The notes below the pieces were generated by a model that saw only the letters and a program-made list of their open reading frames with translations, was not told where the DNA came from and searched no databases. The position numbers and the translations under genes are program-made. Below, in pieces: positions 7,237 through 13,811 of a stretch of DNA of 13,811 bases (position 1 is its first letter; the number at the start of each line of letters is the position of its first letter). This stretch comes from an uncultured Ruminococcus sp. (GTDB lineage: Bacteria; Bacillota; Clostridia; Oscillospirales; Ruminococcaceae), in the NCBI GenBank assembly GCA_937898375.1, contig CALEJX010000535.1, forward strand, positions 1-13,811, given 5' to 3'.

Positions 7237-8213
7237 TAGTCATTTCCCTCCTCATCAGAACTATCTGCAAGGGCAGGCACAGCCTCGCCCATTGTGAGCT
7301 TAAGGAATATATCTTCAAGTGAAAGCTCAGATGTTCTGAGTTCAAGCAAATACCAGCCGTTTTTAACAACTGTTTCAAAGACGTCACGTCTGATATCGAC
7401 GCCCTCTTTTGCTTCTATTCTTATATCGTTCACGCCGTCCTTATGGCTTGCGTCGCAGATAACTTTCTCAACGCCCTTTATGCCCTGCATTGCTCTGACG
7501 ATCTTATCCTTATCGCCCTGAATTTTTGCAGTGAGCTTATGCTCGCCTGAGAGCTTCTGAGAGAGGTGTTCCTCTGTATCGTTTGCGACCACCTTGCCCT
7601 CGTTGATGACGATTATCTTATCGCAGACAGCCTGCACCTCAGAGAGGATATGAGAAGAAAGGATAACAGTATGATTTTTGCCGAGCTTTCTTATAAGAGT
7701 TCTTATCTCGATTATCTGTTTTGGGTCAAGACCAACTGTAGGCTCGTCCAAGATAAGCACTTTCGGGTTGCCGATAAGAGCCTGAGCAAGACCTACTCTT
7801 TGTCTATAACCTTTTGACAGGTTCTTGATTATTCTGTTATAAACATGGTCTATCTTTACAAGTCCGCATATATCTTTCAGATGCGACACCTTTGGAAGTT
7901 TACACTTTTTAAGGTCATAGACAAAATAGAGATACTCTTTTACGGTCATGTCCATATAAAGCGGCGGAAGCTCAGGGAGATAGCCTATCTTCTTTTTCGC
8001 CTTGATAGGGTCTTCAAGGATATCAACGCCGTCTATAAGGGCTTTGCCGTCCGTGCAGGATATGTAGCCTGTAAGGATATTCATAGTCGTGGATTTTCCC
8101 GCTCCGTTAGGACCGAGGAAGCCGAGAACTTCGCCGTCCTCCGCTTTGAAAGAGATATTATCGACAGCTTTTTTGTCGCCATATCTCTTGGTAAGGTTTA
8201 TAACCTCTATCAT
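7236..8213 (-). CDS. ABC transporter ATP-binding protein, first gene of the GldG-like module
   Basis: A 325-residue cytoplasmic ATPase. Walker A is GPNGAGKST (34-42), the signature is LSKGYRQRV (132-140), Walker B is VLILDEPTVGLDP (152-164), and the switch His is in SSHIL (His188). After about residue 215 comes a C-terminal extension of about 110 residues, as in the CcmA/GldA-type subfamily that pairs with ABC-2 permeases. The end is acidic (SSDEEGND). The ribosome site AGGAGG lies just upstream of the ATG at 8213. An earlier ATG in that leader (AAAATGAAATGA) is out of frame and stops at once. It heads the four-gene operon. The promoter is not clear: a TATTAT-like -10 lies in the leader, but no good -35. 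Confidence 0.93.
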   Translation of the reverse strand: MIEVINLTKRYGDKKAVDNISFKAEDGEVLGFLGPNGAGKSTTMNILTGYISCTDGKALIDGVDILEDPIKAKKKIGYLPELPPLYMDMTVKEYLYFVYDLKKCKLPKVSHLKDICGLVKIDHVYNRIIKNLSKGYRQRVGLAQALIGNPKVLILDEPTVGLDPKQIIEIRTLIRKLGKNHTVILSSHILSEVQAVCDKIIVINEGKVVANDTEEHLSQKLSGEHKLTAKIQGDKDKIVRAMQGIKGVEKVICDASHKDGVNDIRIEAKEGVDIRRDVFETVVKNGWYLLELRTSELSLEDIFLKLTMGEAVPALADSSDEEGND

Positions 8214-8304
8214 TTCATTTTCCTCCTCTTAGGAAAAACATTCATAAGTCTTTACAATTCTATAATACTTATGTGACAGGGGAGTGATAGCTGTACGAAA
8301 GGCA

Positions 8305-8348
8305 GAGCATTTTAAGTAAATTTAAAGCAGCAAATACTCAAAATGCTC
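8305..8348. repeat. Stem-loop / inverted repeat upstream of the ABC operon
   Basis: Arms GAGCATTTT (8305-8313) and AAAATGCTC (8340-8348) are perfectly complementary. After one mismatch the stem continues for four pairs (AGTA with TACT), leaving a 16-nt loop. There is no T-run after it on the minus strand, so it is not a classic terminator. It is 92-135 bp upstream of the ATPase start and could be an operator or an RNA structure at the gltX 3' end. Confidence 0.55.
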
Positions 8349-8368
8349 CACTGATACTGATTTCGTTT

Positions 8369-8450
8369 GCTAAAAACGTCAGACAGCAGGTCACATACAG
8401 CGGGCGACCAGAGGTCGCCCCTACGTTTGTGCTGTTTCCAACGTTTTTGC
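8369..8450. repeat. Palindromic repeat element, copy 2
   Basis: An 82-bp imperfect palindrome. The outer arms AAAAACGT (8372-8379) and ACGTTTTT (8441-8448) are flanked by GC on both sides, inner ACAGC/GCTGT segments follow, and the core stem is GGGCGACC-AGA-GGTCGCCC (8402-8420). On the minus strand it aligns with the element at 3201-3260. The core stems differ by a compensated change (GAAC/GTTC against GACC/GGTC), so the pairing itself is kept. It begins 9 bp past the gltX stop codon. The A-tract/T-tract arms could help termination in either direction. Confidence 0.6.
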
Positions 8451-8458
8451 AGGTATTA

Positions 8459-9907
8459 TTATGACAGCTTCTCAATGCCCTTTCTTATTCTTGCAAGAGT
8501 ATCCTCCTTGCCGATGAGATAGGATATCTCAACGCCGCCGCCCGGAGTGAAAGCCTTGCCTGAAACTGCAACTCTAAGAGGCCACAGAACGATACCATTC
8601 TTTACGCCAAGCTTGCCGATAAGGTCAAAGAGTGCGTCATGGATATTTTCCTCTGTCCAATCTTCAACGCCCTCAAGTACAGGGAGAACTGTTTTGAGAG
8701 ATTCAAGAGAATTTTCAGGATTTGTTTTCATCTTTTTATGTGTATAAAGTGCGATATCATACTCAGGGAGAGCGTCGATAAAGTCTACCATTTCAGGTAT
8801 CTCTGTGAAAAGCTCTGTTCTTGCCTGCAAGAGCTTTGCGATCTCGTTAAGGTCAACGTCCTCTCTATGAACGGACTGCTTGATATAAGGGATAGCATAC
8901 TCTGCGAACTTCTCAGGGGTCATAGCCTTTATATACTTACCGTTGATAGCCTTAAGCTTAGCAGGGTCAAAGATAGCAGGTGACTTTGAAAGGCCGTGGA
9001 TATCGAACTCCTTAACAAGCTCTTGGAGGGAGAATATCTCATTCTCGCCCTTTGGTGCCCAGCCCAGCAGTGCGATATAGTTTATAACGGCTTCTTTAAG
9101 ATAGCCCTTTTTCATAAGGTCCTCATAGGAAGCGTCGCCGTCTCTCTTTGAGAGCTTATGCTGCTTATCTTTCATGATATGCTCAACATGGATATAGGTA
9201 GGTATCTCCCAGCCGAAAGCCTTATAGAGCAGGTTATACTTAGGTGCAGAAGCGAGGTACTCGTTACCTCTTACAACGTGTGTGATACCCATAAGGTGGT
9301 CGTCAACGACGTTTGCAAAGTTATAGGTAGGCATACCGTCGGTCTTTATAAGTATCTGGTCGTCGAGGGTAGAGCAGTCAACAGTGATATCGCCGTAAAG
9401 CTCGTCATGGAAAGTAACTTCGCCCTCTGTAGGTATCTTCTGTCTGATAACGTATGGAACGCCAGCGTCGAGCTTTTCCTTTATCTCCTCCGGTGAGAGG
9501 TTGCGGCAATGTCTGTCATACATTGGAGCGATACCGCTTGCTTCCTGAATGGCTCTTACTTCCTCGAGTCTTTCCTTATCGCAGAAGCAATAATAAGCTT
9601 CGCCCTTTTCAACAAGCTCCTCGGCATATTTCTTGAACATACACATTCTTTCAGATTGGATATATGGACCTACTGGTCCGCCGATATCAGGACCTTCGTC
9701 CCAATTAAGTCCAACGTCTTTAAGGGTCTTATAGATGACCTCAACAGCGCCGTCAACATAACGCTCCTGATCTGTATCCTCGATACGGAGAATAAAATCT
9801 CCTCCGTTCTGCTTTGCAATAAGATAGGTAAAGAGTGCTGTTCTCAGGTTGCCTATGTGCATATAACCTGTTGGTGAAGGTGCAAATCTTGTTCTTACCT
9901 TGTTCAT
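8459..9907 (-). CDS. gltX: Glutamyl-tRNA synthetase
   Basis: A 482-residue class I aminoacyl-tRNA synthetase that charges tRNA with glutamate in the cytoplasm. The opening [20 protein letters not shown] carries the HIGH-type motif as HIGN (17-20), and the KMSKS loop is KLSKR (251-255). [28 protein letters not shown] and the helical anticodon-binding C-terminus are also present. Cys107, Cys109 and Cys134 may form a zinc site like that of the E. coli enzyme. Length and motifs are complete. The AAGGA ribosome site is clear. The gap to ribF is only 25 bp with no terminator, so it can be read through from the upstream RNA-processing cluster. In Clostridia this enzyme often also charges tRNA-Gln for later amidation by GatCAB; nothing in the window tests that. 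Confidence 0.97.
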   Translation of the reverse strand: MNKVRTRFAPSPTGYMHIGNLRTALFTYLIAKQNGGDFILRIEDTDQERYVDGAVEVIYKTLKDVGLNWDEGPDIGGPVGPYIQSERMCMFKKYAEELVEKGEAYYCFCDKERLEEVRAIQEASGIAPMYDRHCRNLSPEEIKEKLDAGVPYVIRQKIPTEGEVTFHDELYGDITVDCSTLDDQILIKTDGMPTYNFANVVDDHLMGITHVVRGNEYLASAPKYNLLYKAFGWEIPTYIHVEHIMKDKQHKLSKRDGDASYEDLMKKGYLKEAVINYIALLGWAPKGENEIFSLQELVKEFDIHGLSKSPAIFDPAKLKAINGKYIKAMTPEKFAEYAIPYIKQSVHREDVDLNEIAKLLQARTELFTEIPEMVDFIDALPEYDIALYTHKKMKTNPENSLESLKTVLPVLEGVEDWTEENIHDALFDLIGKLGVKNGIVLWPLRVAVSGKAFTPGGGVEISYLIGKEDTLARIRKGIEKLS

Positions 9908-9932
9908 TTATATCTTCCTTTCAAAATTAATA

Positions 9933-10862
9933 TCAAATGCCGTTTTCCTCAAAATATCTGACCGCCTGTTCTTTGTTCCTTGCTATCTCCTCACGGAGAC
10001 TGTCAAAGCTGTCAAACATTTTTTCGGGTCGGAGAAATTCATGCAGTTCAAGTTTAAGCTTTCTGCCGTAAAGGTCGCCGTGATAATCCATGATGAAAGT
10101 CTCCGCAAGAGGAGCTGTTTCAACATGGACGGTCGGCTTTACGCCGATGTTCGTTACACCTGCATACTTTTTTCCGTCTATCTCAACAGTGGAGCAATAA
10201 ACGCCGAATTTCGGCATTACTCTGCCCTTTGGTATCTGCTGATTTATTGTGGGGAAATCCCACGTTCTGCCACGCTGGAAGCCGTGTTCCACTTCAAGGC
10301 AGAAGCCGAAATTGTAGCCCAGCATTTCATTTGCTTTGGCTATCTCGCCCTCACGGACGCATCGTCTTATTTCTGTGGAGCTTATGACTTCACCACCCAT
10401 GAGCAATGGGCTTACTATCTCCACGTCTATATCATATTTTTCGCCGAGCCTTTTAAGGTCAACAGCCTTGCCCTGTGCGCCTTTGCCGAATGTAAAATCG
10501 TTTCCGCACACTGCGCCGCTGCAATTGAGCCTTTCTTTGAGCACCTTTTTCACAAAGTCCTCAGGCGCCATGCCTTTGAACAGTGCAAAATCAGGCGAGA
10601 AAAGCACCTCGACACCAAGCTCTGCCATTTTTTCATGCTTTTCCTCGTCGCTCATAAGCATTTCTATCCTGCCGTCATGACCCTTTGAGGTCACTGTATC
10701 GGTCTTGAAGCAGAAAACTGCCGAATGTCCGTCAATGCTTTGAGCCTTTTTTACAGCCGTTGTTATTATGAGCTGATGTCCTCTGTGAACTCCGTCAAAA
10801 AGTCCAAGAGCGCAAACTGTCTTTTTGTCGGGGATATACCCGCTGTTTGTTATATCCGTCAA
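9933..10862 (-). CDS. ribF: Bifunctional riboflavin kinase / FMN adenylyltransferase
   Basis: A 309-residue cytoplasmic enzyme that makes FMN from riboflavin and then FAD. The N-terminal nucleotidyltransferase domain opens with LGLFDGVHRGHQ (19-30) and includes GNDFTFGKGAQG and SSTEIRR (161-167). The C-terminal kinase domain begins with GRTWDFPTIN (198-207), where most enzymes have G-LGFPTAN, and ends near YFEENGI. The start is a TTG at 10862, set by a GGAGG site 6 nt upstream; no ATG or GTG lies between it and the essential FDGVHRGH motif. It lies 26 bp after truB, the usual partner in Firmicutes, and precedes gltX. Confidence 0.95.
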   Translation of the reverse strand: MTDITNSGYIPDKKTVCALGLFDGVHRGHQLIITTAVKKAQSIDGHSAVFCFKTDTVTSKGHDGRIEMLMSDEEKHEKMAELGVEVLFSPDFALFKGMAPEDFVKKVLKERLNCSGAVCGNDFTFGKGAQGKAVDLKRLGEKYDIDVEIVSPLLMGGEVISSTEIRRCVREGEIAKANEMLGYNFGFCLEVEHGFQRGRTWDFPTINQQIPKGRVMPKFGVYCSTVEIDGKKYAGVTNIGVKPTVHVETAPLAETFIMDYHGDLYGRKLKLELHEFLRPEKMFDSFDSLREEIARNKEQAVRYFEENGI

Positions 10863-10888
10863 AATATCCCTCCGAATAAAACAAATTA

Positions 10889-11803
10889 TCAGAAATTTTT
10901 GAAGCTTCTGAAACTGCCCTCATGAAAAGTACCGATACCGAGGAAGCTGTTATCGCTGCCGTAGACACGGTAGAGCTTGTCCTCTGACAAGTCTTTTATC
11001 CCTGTCTGCTCAGGTCTGAGCTTTACGCCGTTTTTATAAAGCTTTGTTTCCCACTGTCCCAAAGTAGTTTTTTCATAGCTTTCAAAGGCTCTGTCAAGTG
11101 GGATAAGCATTTCGGACAGCTTGTCCTGCCCACAAAGCTCGGCAATCTCCTCTATGGTATAGCAATCCTTTATATCAACGCCCCCTGAATAGGAACGCTC
11201 CAAAGAAGTCATCATTCCGCCGCAGCCAAGCTTTTCGCCTATATCGCTGATAACAGAGCGTATATAAGTGCCTTTCTCGCAATCAACCTTCATTACGCCG
11301 CTGCGTGAAGCTTCGTCATATTCTATTATATCAATGCTGTCGATATGGACAGCTCTCGGCTCACGCTCTATTTCTTTGCCTGCTCTTGCAAGCTCATAGA
11401 GCTTTTTGCCGTTCACTTTTATTGCAGAATACATAGGCGGCACCTGCATGATATCGCCTATAAAACTGCTTTTTGCACATTCAAGGTCGGCTTTAGTAAC
11501 TGCCTTGTCGCTTGTTTCCAGCACCTTTCCTGTGCTGTCTAAGGTATCGGTGCTTGCCCCAAGCTGAAAGCCTGCGGTATAGACCTTTCGTCTGTCGGGG
11601 ATAATATCGCAGGCTTTTGTGGCTCTGCCAACGAAAACCGGCAGAACGCCTGTTGCCATGGGGTCTAAAGTTCCCGAATGACCCAATCTTTTTATTCTTA
11701 AAACTCCTCTGAGCTTTGCGATAACGTCAAAAGAAGTCCAGCCCTCAGGCTTTTTTACGGGCAAAATGCCGCAGATATTATCCTTGCTGTTATCCAAACT
11801 CAT
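10889..11803 (-). CDS. truB: tRNA pseudouridine-55 synthase
   Basis: A 304-residue enzyme that converts U55 of the T-loop of tRNAs to pseudouridine. The opening KPEGWTSFDVIAKLRG and the catalytic loop RLGHSGTLDPMATGVLP are diagnostic; the catalytic Asp is residue 47. The stretch VPPMYSAIKVNGKKLYELAR is also conserved. The C-terminal part, after about residue 230, is a short PUA-like region of the Firmicutes type. The start codon shares one base with the stop of the upstream DHH gene (TGATG), a sign of coupled translation. Confidence 0.97.
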   Translation of the reverse strand: MSLDNSKDNICGILPVKKPEGWTSFDVIAKLRGVLRIKRLGHSGTLDPMATGVLPVFVGRATKACDIIPDRRKVYTAGFQLGASTDTLDSTGKVLETSDKAVTKADLECAKSSFIGDIMQVPPMYSAIKVNGKKLYELARAGKEIEREPRAVHIDSIDIIEYDEASRSGVMKVDCEKGTYIRSVISDIGEKLGCGGMMTSLERSYSGGVDIKDCYTIEEIAELCGQDKLSEMLIPLDRAFESYEKTTLGQWETKLYKNGVKLRPEQTGIKDLSEDKLYRVYGSDNSFLGIGTFHEGSFRSFKNF

Positions 11804-12768
11804 CAGCCCAGAACCTTTTCCGCCTGCTTGAGAAGCTTAGCCTTGACTTCTTCAAGGCTTCCTGTTATCTCACAGCCTGCGGCTCTTATATGTCCTCCGC
11901 CGCCAAACTCACGGCAGAATGCGGAAGCGTCTATCTCGTCGTCGCTTCTCACTGATATCTTGTAGACGTTCTCGTGTCTTTGCTTAACTGTTATGCCTAT
12001 TTTCACGCCCTCAACGGACAATGGTATAGAAGCTAGTCCCTCGAACTCGGCGGCGTCAACGCCGCTTTTCTCCATAAGCTCTTTTGTAAGCACTATCATA
12101 GAGCATTTGCCACCGCAGTAATACTCCATATTCGCTGTAACGGACTGCTCCACCATAAGTCTGCCCCTGCTTTTTACATCAAACATTTTTCTGTTGATAT
12201 AAGCAAAGTCGATACCATATGACATAAGCTCTGCGCAGGCGATATGAGCCTGCGGAGTTGTGTTTTCATACTTGAAACAGCCTGTATCAGTTGCAATGCC
12301 TGTATAAAGGCATCTTGCTATCTGACGTGATATTTTTCTGCCTGAGGCTTTGAATATCTGATACATTATAAGCGCCGCCGCAGAAGCGTCAGCGTCAACA
12401 TAAGACTGCTTTGCAAAATACTTATTTGAGATGTGGTGGTCGATGCAAAGGTCTATTGCGCCCTCCTCGGCATACTTAGAAAGGTTGCTGCCAAGAAGCT
12501 TTGTATCTGCGATATCCACTGCGATAACATACTTCACATCAATTTCCTGAGGGTAATAGCCCTCATAGATAAGATCATATCTTTCCGGAAAGCTGTCGGA
12601 ATTTACAACGTTAGCCTTTTTTCCCATATCTCTCAGAAAAGCGCACAGGGCAAAGCCTGATCCCAGCGTATCTCCGTCGGGGCTTTTGTGAGTGAGAATA
12701 AGAAAATCATCATTTTCCTCAAATATTTTGAGAATATCATATATTTTGAGAATATCCTGAAATGTCAT
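11803..12768 (-). CDS. nrnA: DHH-family nanoRNase / pAp phosphatase (NrnA-like)
   Basis: A 321-residue metal-dependent phosphoesterase. Family members degrade 2-5-nt RNA fragments and dephosphorylate pAp. Visible motifs are LTHKSPDGDTLGS (25-37), VIAVDIAD (Asp85), the DHH triad (110-112), TGIATDTGCF (Asp161), and the DHHA1 substrate-binding motif GGGGH (289-293). All expected metal ligands are present, so it should be active. The N-terminus holds a short in-frame duplication, QDILKIYDILKIF, encoded by a 16-nt repeat with 18-nt period. It sits between rbfA and truB as in many Firmicutes, 15 bp after rbfA. A GAGGGG ribosome site precedes the ATG. Confidence 0.9.
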   Translation of the reverse strand: MTFQDILKIYDILKIFEENDDFLILTHKSPDGDTLGSGFALCAFLRDMGKKANVVNSDSFPERYDLIYEGYYPQEIDVKYVIAVDIADTKLLGSNLSKYAEEGAIDLCIDHHISNKYFAKQSYVDADASAAALIMYQIFKASGRKISRQIARCLYTGIATDTGCFKYENTTPQAHIACAELMSYGIDFAYINRKMFDVKSRGRLMVEQSVTANMEYYCGGKCSMIVLTKELMEKSGVDAAEFEGLASIPLSVEGVKIGITVKQRHENVYKISVRSDDEIDASAFCREFGGGGHIRAAGCEITGSLEEVKAKLLKQAEKVLG

Positions 12769-12783
12769 AATACCCTTTCCCCT

Positions 12784-13167
12784 CTACTGTTCTTCGCCGT
12801 CTGTCTCCTCTGTTTCTTCTTCGGGCAGAACTTCTTTTAGAAGCTTGTTTATCTTTGCTGAATGCTCGATAGAATTATCTGCGATAAATTTAAGTTCAGG
12901 GCATTTTTTCAGCTTCAGCACGTTGGATATCTCTCTTTTGAGAAATCCTGTTGCCGACTCAAAGCCCTTAACAGCTTCCTTTGCCTTTTCATAGCCCTCA
13001 AAGCTTGAAACATACACCTTGCAGAATGAGCCGTCGCCTGCCACGTCGCAGCGGACGATAGTAAGCATATCTCCTCCGTGTATCCTTGGGTCTTTAAGGT
13101 CTCTCATTTTGCCCGATATTATTCTTCTTATATCTTCGGACATACGTCCTGCTCTGTAACCTGCCAT
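12784..13167 (-). CDS. rbfA: Ribosome-binding factor A
   Basis: A 127-residue KH-type protein that binds the 30S subunit and helps mature the 5' end of 16S rRNA, also needed at low temperature. The opening GYRAGRMSEDIRRIISGKMR, then DPRIHGGDMLTIVRCDVAGDGSF (about 22-46) and the central VLKLKKCPELKFIADNSIEHS are characteristic. The length is normal, with an acidic tail (PEEETEETDGEE) beyond the core fold. An AGGAG site lies 11-12 nt before the ATG. The order after infB is the classic one; the intergenic stem at 13197-13224 separates the two. Confidence 0.95.
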   Translation of the reverse strand: MAGYRAGRMSEDIRRIISGKMRDLKDPRIHGGDMLTIVRCDVAGDGSFCKVYVSSFEGYEKAKEAVKGFESATGFLKREISNVLKLKKCPELKFIADNSIEHSAKINKLLKEVLPEEETEETDGEEQ

Positions 13168-13196
13168 AATATCTTTATCTCCTGCTTAAATATGCT

Positions 13197-13224
13197 CTTA
13201 CGGGGCGGCTGTCCGTCCCGTAAG
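13197..13224. repeat. Strong GC-rich hairpin between infB and rbfA
   Basis: Arms CTTACGGGGCGG (13197-13208) and CCGTCCCGTAAG (13213-13224) pair over 12 bp with a single G-T wobble, around loop CTGT. The flanks (ATGCT/AGCAT) can add a few more pairs. After it, on the minus strand, comes AGCATATTTAAG, which is not a T-run, so it is a poor intrinsic terminator. It could be an mRNA processing or attenuation site inside the operon, or a REP-like palindrome related in composition to the elements at 3201 and 8369. Confidence 0.65.
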
Positions 13225-13232
13225 CATGCTTA

Positions 13233-13811
13233 TCAATCTCTGTATTCTTCCATATAGAACGCCTCGAAAATGTCGCCCTCCTTGATATCGGTGAACTTTT
13301 CAAGGGTGATACCGCATTCAAAGCCTGCGGCAACTTCCTTGGCGTCGTCTTTAAATCTCTTAAGGCTTGACATCTTATCCTCGGCGATAACGATACCGTC
13401 TCTTACGACTCTTATCTCGTTATTTCTGCCTACCTTACCGTCAAGGACGTAAGAGCCTGCTACAGTACCAACGTTGGATATCTTGTATACCTGTCTTACC
13501 TCGATACGGGCTGTCTCCACCTCTCTGTACTTAGGTGCGAGCATACCCTTCATAGCGTCTGTTATCTCTTCTATTGCATCATAGATTATTCTGTAAAGTC
13601 TGATATCAACGCCGCTCTGCTCCGCGTTCTGCTTTGCAACAGGGTCAGGACGAACGTTAAATCCAACGATGATAGCGTTTGAAGCGTTTGCAAGCATAAC
13701 GTCGCTCTCAGATACAGCGCCTACGCCGCCGTGGATGACTTTAACTCTTACCTCGTCATTTGAAAGCTTTTCAAGTGACTGCTTTACGGCTTCAACTGAG
13801 CCCTGAACGTC
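13233..13811 (-). CDS. infB: Translation initiation factor IF-2, C-terminal fragment (5' end outside window)
   Basis: The frame is open from the window edge to a TGA at 13233, giving the last 192 residues. The first visible residues are [17 protein letters not shown], then [39 protein letters not shown] and [21 protein letters not shown], which are hallmark sequences of the end of IF2: the domain that follows the GTPase region, and the C-terminal barrel that binds the fMet end of initiator tRNA. The gene is intact as far as seen. The first in-frame Met (13697) is internal, not the start. It is followed by rbfA after a 65-bp gap. Confidence 0.97.
   Translation of the reverse strand, partial: DVQGSVEAVKQSLEKLSNDEVRVKVIHGGVGAVSESDVMLANASNAIIVGFNVRPDPVAKQNAEQSGVDIRLYRIIYDAIEEITDAMKGMLAPKYREVETARIEVRQVYKISNVGTVAGSYVLDGKVGRNNEIRVVRDGIVIAEDKMSSLKRFKDDAKEVAAGFECGITLEKFTDIKEGDIFEAFYMEEYRD

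Larger units (their letters stand above)
8214..8458. other. Intergenic region between gltX and the ABC module
   Basis: This 245-bp spacer contains the palindromic element copy 2 (8369-8450), a separate stem-loop (8305-8348) and the leader of the ATPase gene. A possible -10 (TATTAT, complement at about 8260-8265) has no convincing -35 at 16-18 bp, so the promoter of the ABC operon is not fixed. No small ORF is supported. Confidence 0.6.

Noticed and set aside
3267..8213. Gliding motility genes
   Set aside because: Only GldA/F/G-type components plus DUF4340 are present; such modules occur in many non-gliding bacteria, so motility is not supported.
9900..10688. A 262-codon open frame on the plus strand
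   Set aside because: It is antisense to ribF, whose motifs are unmistakable, and its own translation has no recognisable domain.
1..13811. tRNA or rRNA genes, CRISPR arrays, IS elements, prophage genes
   Set aside because: No cloverleaf-like segments, regular spaced repeats, transposase or integrase sequences were seen.

Overview
The window looks like chromosome of a low-to-mid GC Gram-positive Clostridia, most likely Ruminococcus or a close Oscillospiraceae relative. This is inferred from AGGAGG-type ribosome binding sites, an infB-rbfA-nrnA-truB-ribF order typical of Firmicutes, a GH94 phosphorylase resembling those of cellulolytic ruminococci, and a lipoprotein with a lipobox. All genes but one (the lipoprotein at 1823-2701) lie on the minus strand, so they are described here from high to low coordinates where operon order matters.

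From 13811 down to 8459 lies a translation and RNA housekeeping cluster: the C-terminal part of infB (initiation factor IF2), rbfA (30S maturation), a DHH-family nanoRNase/pAp phosphatase (nrnA-like), truB (tRNA pseudouridine-55 synthase), ribF (FMN/FAD synthesis, TTG start) and gltX (glutamyl-tRNA synthetase). Gaps are very short (nrnA and truB share one base in TGATG), except for a 65-bp infB-rbfA gap that carries a strong hairpin.

From 8213 to 3267 lies a four-gene membrane module: ABC ATPase, ABC-2 permease, a GldG-like auxiliary protein and a DUF4340 protein. The first two overlap in TAATG and the rest are spaced by 15-19 bp, so they are almost certainly one transcript. The layout matches the gldA/gldF/gldG plus DUF4340 arrangement, widespread in non-gliding bacteria and of unknown substrate. 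The 245-bp gap upstream holds an 82-bp palindromic repeat element and a second stem-loop. A related palindromic element lies just past the DUF4340 stop codon.

From 3047 to 2766 is a 93-residue gene of unknown function with its own extended -10 promoter. A strong, probably bidirectional terminator separates it from a convergent lipoprotein gene (1823-2701). That gene is divergent from a GH94 cellobiose-phosphorylase-type gene (1479 to 1) that runs off the window one residue before its catalytic Asp. The GH94 promoter is followed by two identical 11-bp palindromic operators exactly 20 bp apart, a pattern expected of LacI-family control by sugar.

The least explained items are the paired palindromic elements (3201-3260, 8369-8450), the tandem operators, and the role of the ABC/GldG/DUF4340 module. 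I see no tRNA or rRNA gene, CRISPR array, transposase or phage gene.
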